Shown: positions 33,133 to 45,222 of the stretch, in pieces
Layout: each line of letters opens with the position of its first letter
How positions within the stretch are numbered: position 1 is the stretch's first letter
Assembly (NCBI GenBank): GCA_035079005.1
Contig: CM068728.1
Location: 20,931,024 to 20,995,023, forward strand
DNA: 64,000 nt
Source of the DNA: Fraxinus americana
Lineage: Eukaryota > Streptophyta > Magnoliopsida > Lamiales > Oleaceae
Reading direction: 5' to 3'
Translations under genes and position numbers: made by a program
Notes under the pieces: model-generated
Databases searched by the model: none
Seen by the model: the letters and a program-made list of their open reading frames with translations, nothing else
What the model was told of the DNA's origin: nothing

Positions 33133-33587
33133 CTACTGACACGTATGAAAGATTGAAGAACATAATAGAAACATCTTTCAACGTTACACTTCACATACAT
33201 CTAGATCTTTTCATCTAGATATTTACTATTTCCATCCAGAGATTTTACTATTAGAGGCACGTGAAAAAAAATCACTCCAATCTTCTCTCTAATACATTCC
33301 AAGTGTATGATTCAAATTAAAAACAACTACTTTACTACTACTCTCTATTACATCTTCAATAAATACCTTCAGCATCAACATCACAATTTTCAGTTATACT
33401 ACTCTCACAACTCTAAACTCTGTCTTTATCAACACTTTCATACCACTTTCACAACTCTAAACTCTGTCTTTATCAACACTTTCAGAAAGGTAAATTGTTT
33501 TCACATTATACTACTTTTTATTCTTTTTCTCTTTTAAACAAGATCAAGAAGTAATACATATTTCAATGTCATTAACATATATCAACA
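32641..33587. other. AT-rich spacer with (TA)n and a short tandem repeat
   Basis: 33,071-33,130 is about 30 TA units. 33,404-33,484 holds two copies of ACAACTCTAAACTCTGTCTT followed by TATCAACACTTTCA, with a period of about 45 bp. This stretch precedes the second RPA-like ATG and could contain its promoter and leader. No protein is visible. Confidence 0.5.
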
Positions 33588-35105
33588 ATGGCTACAATTC
33601 ATAAACTCATCCTACAGATTTCCACACCTGAGAAGAATTGGTCTGCTATAGTCATAGTTGCAAGGAAACAACCATCGAAAACTGCTCGCAGTACTACTAG
33701 TAAATAGTTCTTTTACTAATATATATATATATATATATCATTTCTATGTTTCAACAGGGTAATAAAGTGACATGTATTCTCTATGATGCAAATATTACAT
33801 GCTATCCAATGCAATAGTGAAAGACAACAAGAACTAGTTTAAAGGGTCATTTCAAGACAAAATCTGGAGCATAACTGGCAAAATGAAAATAGAAGAACTT
33901 CGTGAAGATAATCTTAACTTCATCTTCTCAACATACGAGCTGGCCCCATTTAACCAGCTGGAACGATACATGGATACTAATATAGACACAAGTAAAATTC
34001 TAAATTAGTCAACATAATTCTATTTAATATTTCATAATTGTTCTTTTCATATTCAGCTTTACTATATACATAACAACACAACTTCCATGTATTCATTACA
34101 GGTATTATAGAAGTTCGTCAAAAAAGGATTATCCAATTGCATTGCGGCACAGAAGCATGTCTTCAAGATGTTATACTTATAGATGAACATTTCCAAACCA
34201 TCATGCGAATGATGTGGGACACCTTCGTGGATAGAGAATGTATTACGATAATTGAAAACCTTGGAAGCAACCCTATCATATAGGCAACTAATCTAAAAGT
34301 TTCCTCATACAACGGTAAATAAAATATAAAATACAAAGCATTTCCTTTATAATAGTATACAGACACACATAAGAAAAAGAAACGAACTAATCATATAATT
34401 TCCTTTTTATTAGGCATCACACTTTCTACTAAAGTGAACTGCACTTTTTTCATTAAACGTGTATCTCAATTCTACCAAGGTATCAGTGCCTTCTAAACAT
34501 GTATTTAACAGTTTATTAAAATCAATTTTTATTCAAAACGTAGTATGTAATTTTATTAACTTCTCTATGTAGAGCAAATGTTTTTGTACACCTTGAAGAC
34601 ACATCAGGAAGATTGGAAACAACTATGATAGGCGAAATAGCATAAACATTATTGGAAGCTAATGCTACTGAAATAATGAATCGTATTGAAAAAGTGAACT
34701 CAAGTACCACAAACCTCTTAACAGTTTTTTTCTTATACAACAACATATAATCCAAGTACACTCCTCTTATAGCAGGATTTGGATACACAAATGACCGATG
34801 TGATAAAGATCTGGAATGAAGAAGAACAACTCTTCTACCTAAAAGTGACACCAAAGAGACAAAATCCACCAGAATACGGATATGAAATCATATTCCCTTC
34901 TTTAACAAATGTCAATTCTTCAAACACAATCATGGAACTGGATTCTTCTCCTGCAACCAGTGATATCGTTAATTCAGTCACAACGATGACAACAGGTGAT
35001 ATTCCAAACAAATCAAATACAAAAGGGAAACGTAAGGCTATGTTTCAAATTGCAGAGGAAAAACTTGAGACTGGTTTAAAGAAGAAAGTGAAAACTACCA
35101 TATAA
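33588..35105 (+). pseudogene. Helitron RPA-like gene, copy 2, degenerate
   Basis: Exon 1 (33,588-33,699) reads MATIHKLILQISTPEKNWSA then IVIVARKQPSKTA, an RPA1-type first OB strand pair (K-x-W-x-x-x-V-x-V-x-R). Later exons are recognisable: 34,102-34,315 with ILIDEHFQTIMRMMWDTFVD and ATNLKVSSYNG; 34,414-34,485 with STKVNCTFFIKRVSQFYQ; 34,573-34,700 with a zinc-binding-domain end LETTMIGEIA; and a terminal exon 34,779-35,105 rich in Ser/Thr and Lys. In-frame stops (end of the second OB exon, and IGEIA) make it a pseudogene. It is the better preserved of two copies in this Helitron. Confidence 0.65.
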
Positions 35106-36239
35106 GATGAACAAATCAGTGTTCTTGACTCCGAAGAAAACCCAAAGTGAAAAAATGCAAGTTTATTTTTGAACAGAAGACAATATAGTTGTTGACAGAA
35201 AGCAATTTTTGACGGGAGGCATTTTTTGACAAAATGCAGTCCCACCATATGTATGTCGCTTCTAAAATTCTAAAGGAAAAAAAAACCACCAACTTACTTA
35301 ATTAGTTATATTAAGTCTTCAATTAAGTATATGATCCAAAATGGTTACTTTAAGTATTTCGATATCGTTTTTAGTTACAAATATAAATAGTTTACAGTGA
35401 CATAAACACTACTTGTACAGTGACTGATAAGATGCCCATGTAGGAGTTATTGTTATTATCAATAAAAATAGTCTTCTTTTTTTTCTTGTACATTATATAT
35501 ATTTAATCATCGAAGAAGCATTTTATAAGTAATGTAAAATTATTTTAAATATTTAACAAACTTTAAATTAAATGACTGCCTAGAATTCCATCTTCTGCAC
35601 ACACCCTGGAGATGGCCTCCAAGGTGCACGGGAGCATTGCATCCAACGAATTTCATTAAAACTTATTTTTATATTTAAAATTAAAAAAATTCTTTTATAA
35701 TTAATAAATAAATCACTACACAATTTTAAACAAATTTTAAATTAAATAAATATTTATAATTAAAACTTTACAAACAAATACAAATGCGTCATTTTTGAAG
35801 ATTTTACCTGACAAAGAAAATTCATAATAGACAGTAAATTACATATCATATAATAATCTAAAGATTCCAGTCAGAAAAATTCCAAATGTTCAAAATTCAA
35901 TCTTCTAATTTCACGGCCAGTTCAGGAATTGTTATGAGTATGCAAATCAACGAATCTCACACAAATACTAATATGTGAATGATGGTGCAAATCTATGATT
36001 TATTTGCACGTAAATTGTGGATTATGATTTTGTCTAATGCAGCACAATTAAGATTGTGCACACACGATACAGAAACCACAGTTAAATTCAGAATAATCAT
36101 AAACCCGAGCAAGCAAACGATACTACAAACTTAACCAAGCGACACCAAGATCTGAGATACATCATAGATACATACAAATAATTACAAATTCACAACAGCT
36201 CAATTCCCTTAATTCCAATGCATGCTTCATAATAAATAG
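35106..36239. other. No gene recognised; probable Helitron tail
   Basis: AT-rich, with a small GC patch at 35,595-35,640 (ACACACCCTGGAGATGGCC, AAGGTGCACGGGAGC) that may be a worn relative of the hairpins. I could not find a hairpin followed by CTRR-T that would fix the Helitron 3' end. Confidence 0.3.
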
Positions 36240-36335
36240 CCTCCGTGCAGCACGGAGGTGTTCTCCGTGCTGTACGGAGATTTTCTCCGTGCTGCACAAG
36301 AATGCTGCACCGAATCTACGTGTTGCTGCGTAAAA
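36240..36335. repeat. GC-rich hairpin cluster, second site
   Basis: 36,240-36,258 is CCTCCGTGCAGCACGGAGG (8-bp perfect stem). 36,262-36,280 is TCTCCGTGCTGTACGGAGA (7-bp perfect stem). 36,284-36,302 and 36,314-36,332 are worn copies. A further hairpin GCACGG/CCGTGC sits at 36,733-36,749. These are the cleanest members of the family first seen at 25.1 kb. Confidence 0.7.
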
Positions 36336-37234
36336 ATGTTGTTTTTATCACATCACTTTTGTCTTTCTAAACCTATTTTCAATTAAAACCAATTTTGAAT
36401 ATTAATTATTTTTGTCTTTTAAACCTATTTTCAATTAAAACCAATTTTGAATATTGATTTTCAACAAATTTTCGATTATATGATTTAATTATAAATTATA
36501 ATTTTCACTTGCATTCACACCTTCAATTACCCAAACATTCACTTTCAACTACCCAACTACCCAAGCATTCACACTTTCAACTACCCAAGTTTTAAACAAA
36601 AAATTCCATTCATTTTCTTCTTTACAATTCAAAAAGAAGGCACCACCACAACAACCATCAACTCCACCATTGAAAAAGGTACATCCAAACTACCTCTTCC
36701 TTACAATAATCCACTCACAGACACGGATCTATGCACGGAGACACCGTGCGGAGACACAAATGAATGTGTCCTTTATTCTTATTAATTTTCATTATGTGTT
36801 TCATTTAATTTTTATTTTTCATTTGATTTGTTTGATTTTTGTTGGTTATGCTATATGTTGTCTGCAACTTGTATTTCTTGTCTATAATATACGTCTCATT
36901 TGTTCTTATTGACTTCCTGCTAATGTTGTAAATATAGCTTATGATAATTTTCAGTGCCCTAATCTCTATATACTGTTGATTTTTTACAGTTTTGTACTAC
37001 GAAGTCTACCCACTTGCTCAAAAGGTAATTATAATCTCCTAAATTTTCAAAAACCTTAGGCTTAACCCAAAACTCACTTCTCTTTACATTCAATGCAGTA
37101 TAAGTAAAATAACTGGAATATTTCCTTTTCAATCAAGTGATTATTTTGATGTTCATTGGTGTGACTTTGTTTTTTGCTTCAATCAAATCTTGGATATCCA
37201 TTATTAAATTGTGCATTTTTAATAATTTTTGTAG
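36336..37234. other. Leader-like region before the DUF1985/C48 gene
   Basis: It contains a direct repeat of CTATTTTCAATTAAAACCAA (36,370 and 36,428) and repeats of CACCTTCAATTACCCAA type (36,515-36,595). The hairpin at 36,733-36,749 also lies here. No coding sequence is assignable before 37,235. Confidence 0.35.
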
Positions 37235-38650
37235 ATGTCTTTGCAATATATATTATCTCCAAATCAGTGGTTTTCAGTAACAATCAATCAATTTTCAAAT
37301 TATCGATGTGTTAAAGATTTTGTGGAGGCTATCAATGCAGATCAACAAGTGTCTTTATTGTGTAGTAATTTTCATGAATTTATATATGGAGTAATTTATA
37401 GAGGAGAAGAACAACAACAATTTAGTAGTAAGTTAGTTCATGAATTCATAATGAGACTTGTAGATTGTGGCAAAAACAACGAAATTTGGATGAAATTAAT
37501 AACCAATTAGCCAGCTTTAGTCTAAAAGAGTTTTATCCTATCACATGATTAACTTGCCACGAAGTATCTGTTAATCTTGACTTCAATAATAATCAGTTTT
37601 TTCATGGTACAAAGAGAATTACTATAAATATGCTTTTTGAAGCATTTCATCTTTGTTAACATCAAAAGGATAAATTTAAGCTTGGGTTGATGATGTTAGT
37701 AAAGTGTGTTTTGAAACCTACAGGAAGAAATATTGATTTCAAAACTCTAGGCATGGTTGAGCAGCTTAATGACTTCCTTGAATATTCATGGGGTCGTACA
37801 TCATATTTTGTTTTGTTAAACTCACTGCGAGAATCCCAACTAGAAAGAGTACAGAAACGAGAAGAAAATGAGCAAAATAAATGTAAATATGCATTGCATG
37901 GATATCTACTTGCATTACAGGTATCTTCTTTTATTCTTTTATTTTTCACCAATCCAAATATAGTTTATATATAATATCTAATGTTTATAATCTTTATATT
38001 CGATTATCTTTCAGTATTGGATATACGAAGTTTTTCCACATATTGGACAAAAATTTGGACGTCATTGATACAAAACATTACAGAGTCTAAGAATGCATAG
38101 ATGGAAGCCAAATAAATTTTGACAGGAAAACGGTTAGGCAATTTTTTGCATAACAAAGACATAATAAAATTATTAAATTCTATTTATTTATTACATTCAT
38201 AATATTATATTTCTTTATCTTTCTCCACACAAAAGCCACAAAAAATCATTTGAGTATTTCAATTACAGATTCAAGTAATTGCAGTCTTAGAGCCTACTAA
38301 GGAAGAATTGCAAACGATGTGGTATACAACTCTTTCACTGCCGCATGACAATAATCATAATATACTAGATGCCATTGTGAATGGAGATATCAACAATGTA
38401 GCCCAACAAATCCCAGGTACCACTGACAACATGCCTGATCCTATGACATAATTTGGTTGGAGTTAGCCCAAGTTTTACTTCTATTGGCTCCAATTATGTG
38501 ACTAGAGAAGAAATGGAAGAGATGTTGAATGTATATAGGTAGCATGTAGTGTCAGTTGTATCAGGTTTGTGCAATAGTTTGAAAATAAACATTGTTGAAG
38601 AATCAAGAAGACAACATGAAAGCTACTACGAAGTAATTCTTCACATCCAC

Positions 38651-38955
38651 AAAAACTTTAGTCCCTCTTGGTTTTAGCTTCTGAAGTTTTTCATGTTGAG
38701 AAATTGTAGCTATTAGTAATTGTGGAAAGAATCAATGCACAATCTTTTTGTTGTTATATTATGTTTTTCTATTACTTGCATAGACTCCCTTTACTGTACG
38801 ATTTAATAAAAACTTTAGTCTCTCTTGTTTTTAGCTTCTGAAGTTTTTCGTGTTGAGAAATTGTAGCTATTAGTAATTGTGGAAAGAATCAATGCACAAT
38901 CTTTTTGTTGTTATATTATGTTTTTTCTATTACTTGCATAGACTCCCTTTACTGT
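38651..38955 (+). repeat. 157-bp tandem duplication inside the C48 gene
   Basis: Two adjacent copies start AAAAACTTTAGTC and contain TTGAGAAATTGTAGCTATTA and GAATCAATGCACAATC. They differ at only a few bases, so the duplication is young. It probably lies in an intron. Confidence 0.8.
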
Positions 38956-39796
38956 CTTAACATTTCACTTCATCCATCCAAATGGCAGCAAGACCACTTT
39001 GAACAACAGCAATAGTTGCAACAACAACACTACCAAGACATGCAATCTAGCATGCAAAATTATGTGGATACCAGTTTGATTTCAGTGAGATCTTACATAG
39101 ATGAACAAAATAGCAATATACTAAATAAATTATCTAGGAATCAAGTATAGAAGCTGTTATAGCTTCCCTCCAACAGGATCTTCCTGTCCATAAAACTCCA
39201 GTTCCAAAGGACGCCTCAACATCTCAACAAATGGAAGATGTTGAAGGGTTAACAAAAGAAAAAACATAATCTTCAACGACAGGTTATACTTTAGAAGATT
39301 ATTCTATGGACAAATACGTCATAGTTAGAGATTGGGTATTAAAGAATCCATCCAAGTAAGCAATCTAACTTGAATATTATAATTTTACTTTGAATAATTT
39401 AAAACTAATTTCAATTATGTTATGCGGTGCATATTGAGATGATGAAACTAGCAATTTGTACAACAGAGAGAAATTGAAAAGTATAATGGATACAACACAA
39501 GATATAAATACTATGGTTAGTAAAATTCATTCATCATTCATCATAATATATTTCGTTACATAATATATTTCATTTACACTTATTTATCCTATTACTTAAA
39601 ATATTTCATTGACACTTATTTATTCTATTAGAATCTTGCCGTGGAATTAAAACTATTGAGGTGGCTTATCAAAAACGGTTGCACCCTTACTTCAAAGGAA
39701 TATGCAATTCTAAATTTCCGATTTGAAACCGAATGTACTCGCTAGTTGATGAAGTAGAGAAACATAAAAGAAGGAAGTGCGAGTAAATAGCCACTA

Positions 39797-40307
39797 AGGC
39801 CCTGTTTGATTGGCGTTATTTTCCCTAAAACTTGGAAAAGGAATTCCATTTTCTTAGTTTTGGATTGTTTGATTGCCACAATCCCCCCCCCCCCCCCTCC
39901 CCATTTTCCTCAAAATTGATGAAAAGCTTTTCCCATCGGTGCTGTGCCCTTTTTTTTTATTATTTGCAATGAAAACAAATTTCATAACTAGTTATAAAAT
40001 AAATTCACTTTAATGGAAAATTTTCATATAAAACAAAGTCAAAGAACACTAAATTTTGATTAAAAAAATTCTTTTTTTTTTTTTTACTTTTTGGCAAAAA
40101 TTTTATAACGAGTTGTGGAAAAATTATTACTTTAATAGACAATTTTCATGTAAAATAAAGTCAAACGAACACAAAATTTAAAAATATTCTGGTGGAAAAT
40201 TATATCAATCAAACACACTAAATTAACAATTCCCTACAAAACAATTTTTAGACAATTACTTTTCCTGAAATTCATTTTCTTTCCACCCATGCAATCAAAC
40301 GGACCAT
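39797..40307. mobile_element. Tourist-like MITE candidate
   Basis: It starts GGCCCTGTTTGATTGGCG and ends GCAATCAAACGGACC, an imperfect terminal inverted repeat. TAA occurs on both sides (CACTAA left, CATAAA right), which would fit the 3-bp target site of PIF/Harbinger MITEs. The interior is AT-rich and non-coding, with a 15-base C run at 39,883-39,897. It interrupts the C48 protease gene. Confidence 0.55.
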
Positions 40308-41131
40308 AAATATTTTTCTTACGTAAATGACAATTTACCATCAAGCGGTCGCCTATGGCTAATATGTAATAATTCCATGTTGGTATCCAGGCAACAATTG
40401 GTATCTCTTTCTTGTGAATTTTCGAAAATGGAAATTCCAAATATATGATTGTAGCCACAATATTCGTACGACACAACAGGTCAAGGAGCATGCAAATGCG
40501 GCATTAAATGTGGTCCAATTATGTTATTGTCAGAGGTTTTCGTCATCCCAGTTATCAGGAAGAATAGAAATAAACGGATGGAAGTAGACATCGTACCTTA
40601 CGTGTCTTGTGCAAATAATGGGTAAGTACTATTTACTTCTTTTTAAGCTCGCTTTAATTTTATAATTATATTTATGCTAATTTAATCTAACATAAAACTT
40701 TCTCTTCCATAGGCTAAACTGTGGAATGTTTTTGTTGAAATATATAGAATGCCTCATTTTTTAATATCCAATAGAATCAGTTTTTCTAGACAGGATGACC
40801 ATATACAGATGAAAGATTGCAGTGGACATTTGTTGTAATCAATACTTTATATGTCCTCCTTCATCCTCCTGATGCTAATGGATAACCATATTTATGGAAT
40901 AATATGCCTCAAACATATAGTACAACTATTGGATTCAACAATGCTGAAGAAACTCCCACATTTACAAAAGTTTCAGCAAATGGGTTTCTGATCTATGGTA
41001 TTCAAGGAAAGTTGGAACCACAGCTATTTGCAGAAGAATACTTGGAAACAGAGGAAGTAAAGAAACCAATAATTGTTAATGAGCTAAACGAGGTTTGTAA
41101 TAAGGTGAATGAAAGAGACAGAGCTGTTTGA

Positions 41132-42477
41132 TATTTATATATGGTAACGCTTACAGTTTCCCCGTTTCTCTAAACCTTTGTTTTTTGGTGGTTACTTGAG
41201 AATAAAACATTCTAACCGTCTTTTTATTTTATTGAAATGTCAGGATCAAACCCAGTAATCAAAACTTTATGACTGACTTCAACAAAAGACAAAGGAAAAC
41301 ACATCTGGTTTTATTTTGTGGAATGAAAAAACAAGGTTAAGGCCACTGAAGCACTTTACTATGAAAACTAACCAAGGTAATTTCAATTCAAATTAGAGGA
41401 AAATGGAAGGTCTACTGTAAATAGCTTCTTTTCTATGGTGCGCATGTTAATCATAGACCTGACAATGAAAAGTTTAATGCTTACTAAATCTCACTTGGCA
41501 GAATCTGTAATCTTGTATTGATCTTTCTCTATGTTTTTCTATTAAATTCACCGCTCTCATTTTGCAACTGTGAAAAGTGGTCCTTTATCATGTATATGAA
41601 TTTCCTGAACTCATAAACATGAATCAGTTTAACATCACAGATCACATTACTAGTTATGATTTTCTTTACCTAACTGGTAATGCTTACCTCCAATGTTTTC
41701 ATGTAGAAATCCAGTAACCATATTCTTATTCGAAATCTTCAGCTAACATTTTCCTTAAGGAGCATATCTCTTCGAGGAGGTAGATTCTTATGGTTTCATT
41801 TGAATTTTAGTATGTTTGTTTCTGTTTTGTCCAAACGAAAGCATTTATTCTCTTTGTTAAAACGATAAAGTAGAAAATTTTGTTTATTTACTCCCCCTAT
41901 TTTCATTTTAACTCGTACAAAATTGTGATTAGAATGATATTTGGTGCAACAATTGCAGAAGTTATGAGTTGAGGCTATAAATTTACATCCATTTTACCAT
42001 CTATAGTCTAAAATGAACCCTCTTGAGTTATCCCTCTCCTTCCCAATGAATTCGACAATTACATATTATTTGTTGGTGGTAAGTTTCTTCCCTCTCCAAA
42101 TTATCACTCGTTAAAACTATTTATGTTAAAGAAACATTGAGTTTTTCAGTTTAAATGATTTTCAACTCACCATATGAATGGTCTCAATTACTATGTTAGA
42201 TTTAGCTTAACTAAGGAGAACATATGATCCTCGTGGAAGATAAATGAAGCACATTAAATTTTCCTTTTGTCAGGAGATTACTCACTCTGGCATATCTCTA
42301 TCCTGAACATATAGATAACTTCTATAGTTTTGTACAAAACCTACCAAAATACTGATGCTTCTTCTTTATTAATATGACAATGTTTCTTATCTTTATCAAA
42401 AGTAGAGTTCCATAAGTTAATCTTATTGCTCATGCTCACAGGACCTCTTTAGCCATCTCACCACAGGTCTCTTTTCA
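41132..42477. other. No gene recognised
   Basis: AT-rich DNA without a recognisable frame or repeat structure. Confidence 0.3.
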
Positions 42478-42930
42478 GCTTGGCAACATCTATGATACTT
42501 TTCTTATCAAAGCCTATAAGTTTATCCCTTTTCTCGCTTCTGTCAAGGCTGCATTGACAAAAACAAATTATGTGCAGAAGCATTAGTTTGTGAGATGTGT
42601 TTAGCACAGGCTTTGGATCTTATTCACTAGGTGCACAAGGGTTCAAAAAATTATAACATCGATAATCTTATATTTAACCAATGATACAAAAGCTCATCTA
42701 GAGAATGCTGCAACAGGTTTGTCCTTTTCTCCAACTGGTAGATGATAGCAAGTTGCATGCTAAATTAGTATATCCTAAAGTGAATGCTTACGTATCAAAA
42801 GGGGATTACGAAAATGCCCTAAACTCTCTTTGGGTAATTAAAATTAGAGAGGATCAATCTACTAAATCTTTTGCTTCACTTCTAATATCCCCTTTTAGCA
42901 TTTATGTACATGATATTCAACAAGAATGAT
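42478..42930 (+). pseudogene. Unidentified coding-like fragment
   Basis: Two plus-strand frames look protein-like. The first is at about 42,478-42,588 (QLGNIYDTFLIKAYKFIPFL then ASVKAALTKTNYVQKH, stop). The second is 42,705-42,929 (RMLQQVCPFLQLVDDSKLHA then KLVYPKVNAYVSKGDYENAL). The second reads like a helical-repeat protein. Stops between them suggest a decayed host gene fragment. I do not recognise the family. Confidence 0.25.
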
Positions 42931-43020
42931 AAAGTGGGACTTGTTGTATTTGGAAACAAAGGTATTTTTGAGTGTTTGAATTAGTGAAATGCTAGATGAG
43001 GAAATATATTATTTTTTGGC

Positions 43021-43052
43021 CAAATATTTGCTCTCTCTCTCTCTCTCTCTCT
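43021..43052. repeat. (CT)n microsatellite
   Basis: A short run of CT units (about 12) lies in otherwise mixed sequence 40 bp before the solo LTR. Confidence 0.8.
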
Positions 43053-43092
43053 ATTATTGTTGCTGGATTTTAATTCTCAAGATAGTAGTCCT

Positions 43093-44044
43093 TGTAGGTA
43101 AACTCTGAACAGTTAACCGAATTAAAAGAAGTAATAGACAAATTGCAGTGGACAGAAAAAGAAAATATTGCAGTTGACAGAAGATAAAATTGGCGTCTTT
43201 GAAGCCGGGGCCTGTGTCGAACACAGTGTCCTTAAAGCAATATTCGCCCCCTCACCGAAGTAATGCGAGCGCTTGCTTCCCAGGATACAGCGGCGTGAAC
43301 TGTAGTTTGTACAGTCGAACTGAACGAGTGTGCCGGAACGGAATCACCAAGTGACTGTAAGACGACAGAAATTTGAGAAGGGAGCAGAAAGATTTCGTGC
43401 TGTAGTGGTGTGTCTGAACTGAAGAGATTGTTCGGGATATATAGGCAAGGAGGAGCATTTGCCTCTTAATGCAGTCATAACTCCAGTCATAACTCTGCCA
43501 TTGAATTCTCACGTTTTGGAGTTACAAAAATAAATGAAAACAGTTTTCAAGTTATGTTTTAAATGGAAAAACGTAAAAGAAAATTTTCAAAACGTGGCTT
43601 GCACTTGGTGGCCAATTTTTGACTCATTCGGTCCGACATTCGTGTACGCAGGTCGCGCCCGCACACAAGTTCAAGGCTCGAAGGCCAAGTCGGTCCAAGA
43701 TTTGCACCCCCCCTGCGGGCGCGTAGGCCACGGAGGAGTCTCTATGCAACAAATGGTTACACCTTACAAATTGTTAACCATATATAAATTGGTCCAAAAA
43801 CTTATTCTTATCCTATGTGGGATAAATATTTAAGTTTTCCCACTTGCCACTTTCTTTTTTCTTTTTCCAATGTGGGATGGTACTATTTATAGTCCCCATA
43901 TATTCCCACTTTTCCATTTCTAACCAATGTGGGATTGTTAATCCCTTTTAAAGCTCCTCTTCAAATCCCAACTTTCAATCAATGTGGGATTAATTTCACA
44001 TACACAAGTGAAAATTCATTTGCCAAATAATATATTTTCCAACA
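43093..44044 (-). mobile_element. Solo LTR, 952 bp, copia-type
   Basis: TGTAGG...CCAACA is flanked by a perfect target duplication GTCCT (43,088-43,092 and 44,045-44,049). A block at 43,205-43,300 (GCCTGTGTCGAACACAGTGT, CGCCCCCTCACCG) is shared with the family C LTRs, so it is a distant relative. Four CAATGTGGGAT motifs lie near the right end (43,812-43,990). No internal region remains, which points to LTR-LTR recombination. Confidence 0.8.
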
Positions 44045-44085
44045 GTCCTTGTAATTGTTATTTGTAACATTATATGTGTAGTGTC

Positions 44086-45207
44086 TGTTAGAAAAATGTT
44101 TCAGTACTAGAAATCGAATTTACATACTAGATACCGTATTTGTAGGATAGATACTGTATTTGCAGGTCAGATACCGTATATGCAGGACAGATACTGTATA
44201 TGCAACATATATCGTATATGTAAGATTGATACTTTATATGCAATGAATTTAAACACTGGATTTTCACATACCATTTTTGCATGTAATTTTGAATATAACA
44301 AATTCTATTATATATAACAAATTTAAAAAGAACAACAAAATATCAGTATGCAAAAACGAGTAACAAACAAGGAAAAATAAAAATGAATTAAACAGAAAAA
44401 TTTTAACCCGAGACTTGTGTCACATACAGTTTTCTTAAAACATATTTGCCCCATCACCGTCTGTGCTTGAGGTTTAAATCAAGCGTTCGTTTCCCCGGAT
44501 ACAACAGTAAAACTAGTAGATTCAGAGCACTACAGATACTACTCCGGCTAACTGATTTAGTGTCTGAACAATACCACTACCAAGACTCAAACAGAAATTA
44601 AAATATATGCAGAAAAGTTTTCTTGTATATTTTCAGATGAATTCGTGTGTATAGAAAAATAGAAAAAAGAGACATATAAAGACTTGGCTCTTGTAACTTG
44701 CCCATTCACTAATGGCAATTACCACAAGAGTTTCAATAGTTTCAGAAAATGAAAAGTCAGTTGAATAAAACAAAAATATAGCAAAATGTGGACACTCATA
44801 AGGAGCCAATTTTGTTCATTTCGGTCCGACATTCGTATTCATAGGTTGCGCTCGCATACGAGTTCAAGGTCCGAAACCTATTTTGATCAGTGATTTACAC
44901 CCCCATGCACACACATGGAGAGAGCCTTTATACTACACATGATTACACACTTCTAAAGTGCAACCATATTTAAAGTGATTTTGTTTTCATCAACTTCATA
45001 TGTAGGACAAACACATTTCTAGTTTTCCCACCAACACAAACTCCTTTTAATTGGCATACTTTGAGTTTCAATTTCTCATTCACCCGAGTATCAATTGTGG
45101 TAAGTAAATACATGATTTCGATGTACTCACAGAGGAGAACACAAATCAATGGATCCCACTCAAAACTCATGCCAAAGTCAGCCATATACTCATTTTTTTT
45201 TCCAACA
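44086..45207 (-). repeat. 3' LTR of copia family C
   Basis: It pairs with 49,942-51,037. It contains a ~20-bp minisatellite of GATACCGTATATGCAGGACA type at about 44,105-44,235. Confidence 0.8.
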
Positions 45208-45222
45208 ATTCCCCACATGAAT

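Larger units (their letters stand above)
37235..41131 (+). pseudogene. DUF1985 / C48 (Ulp1-like) cysteine protease gene, transposon type
   Basis: The N-terminal part shows DUF1985 hallmarks: FSLKEFYPIT then LTC (about 37,510-37,560, with a stop where Gly is usual), DFLEYSWGRTSYFVLLNSLR and ALHGYLLALQ (37,687-37,920). After a splice at GTATCTTC, YWIYEVFPHIGQKFGRH follows (38,014). The C48 domain follows the MITE: NNWYLFLVNF, where the catalytic HW is expected (His appears to be Asn), IYDCSHNI for the Asp (about 40,380-40,460), an intron 40,622-40,712, then LNCGMFLLKYIE with the catalytic Cys. Such proteins are common in plant MULE-type transposons. Stops in the middle, the insertion and the His change indicate a dead copy. 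The last frame (40,904-41,131) is an acidic C-terminal tail. Confidence 0.65.

Noticed and set aside
33018..33200. 60-aa minus frame with an Ile-Tyr run
   Set aside because: It is the translation of the (TA)n microsatellite.
35579..35582. CTAG as the 3' end of the large Helitron
   Set aside because: No hairpin lies just upstream and the next base is A, not T.
40080..40120. Tandem CRISPR-like or satellite array
   Set aside because: Only poly-T and AT-rich sequence inside a MITE; no regular spaced repeats anywhere in the window fit a CRISPR array.
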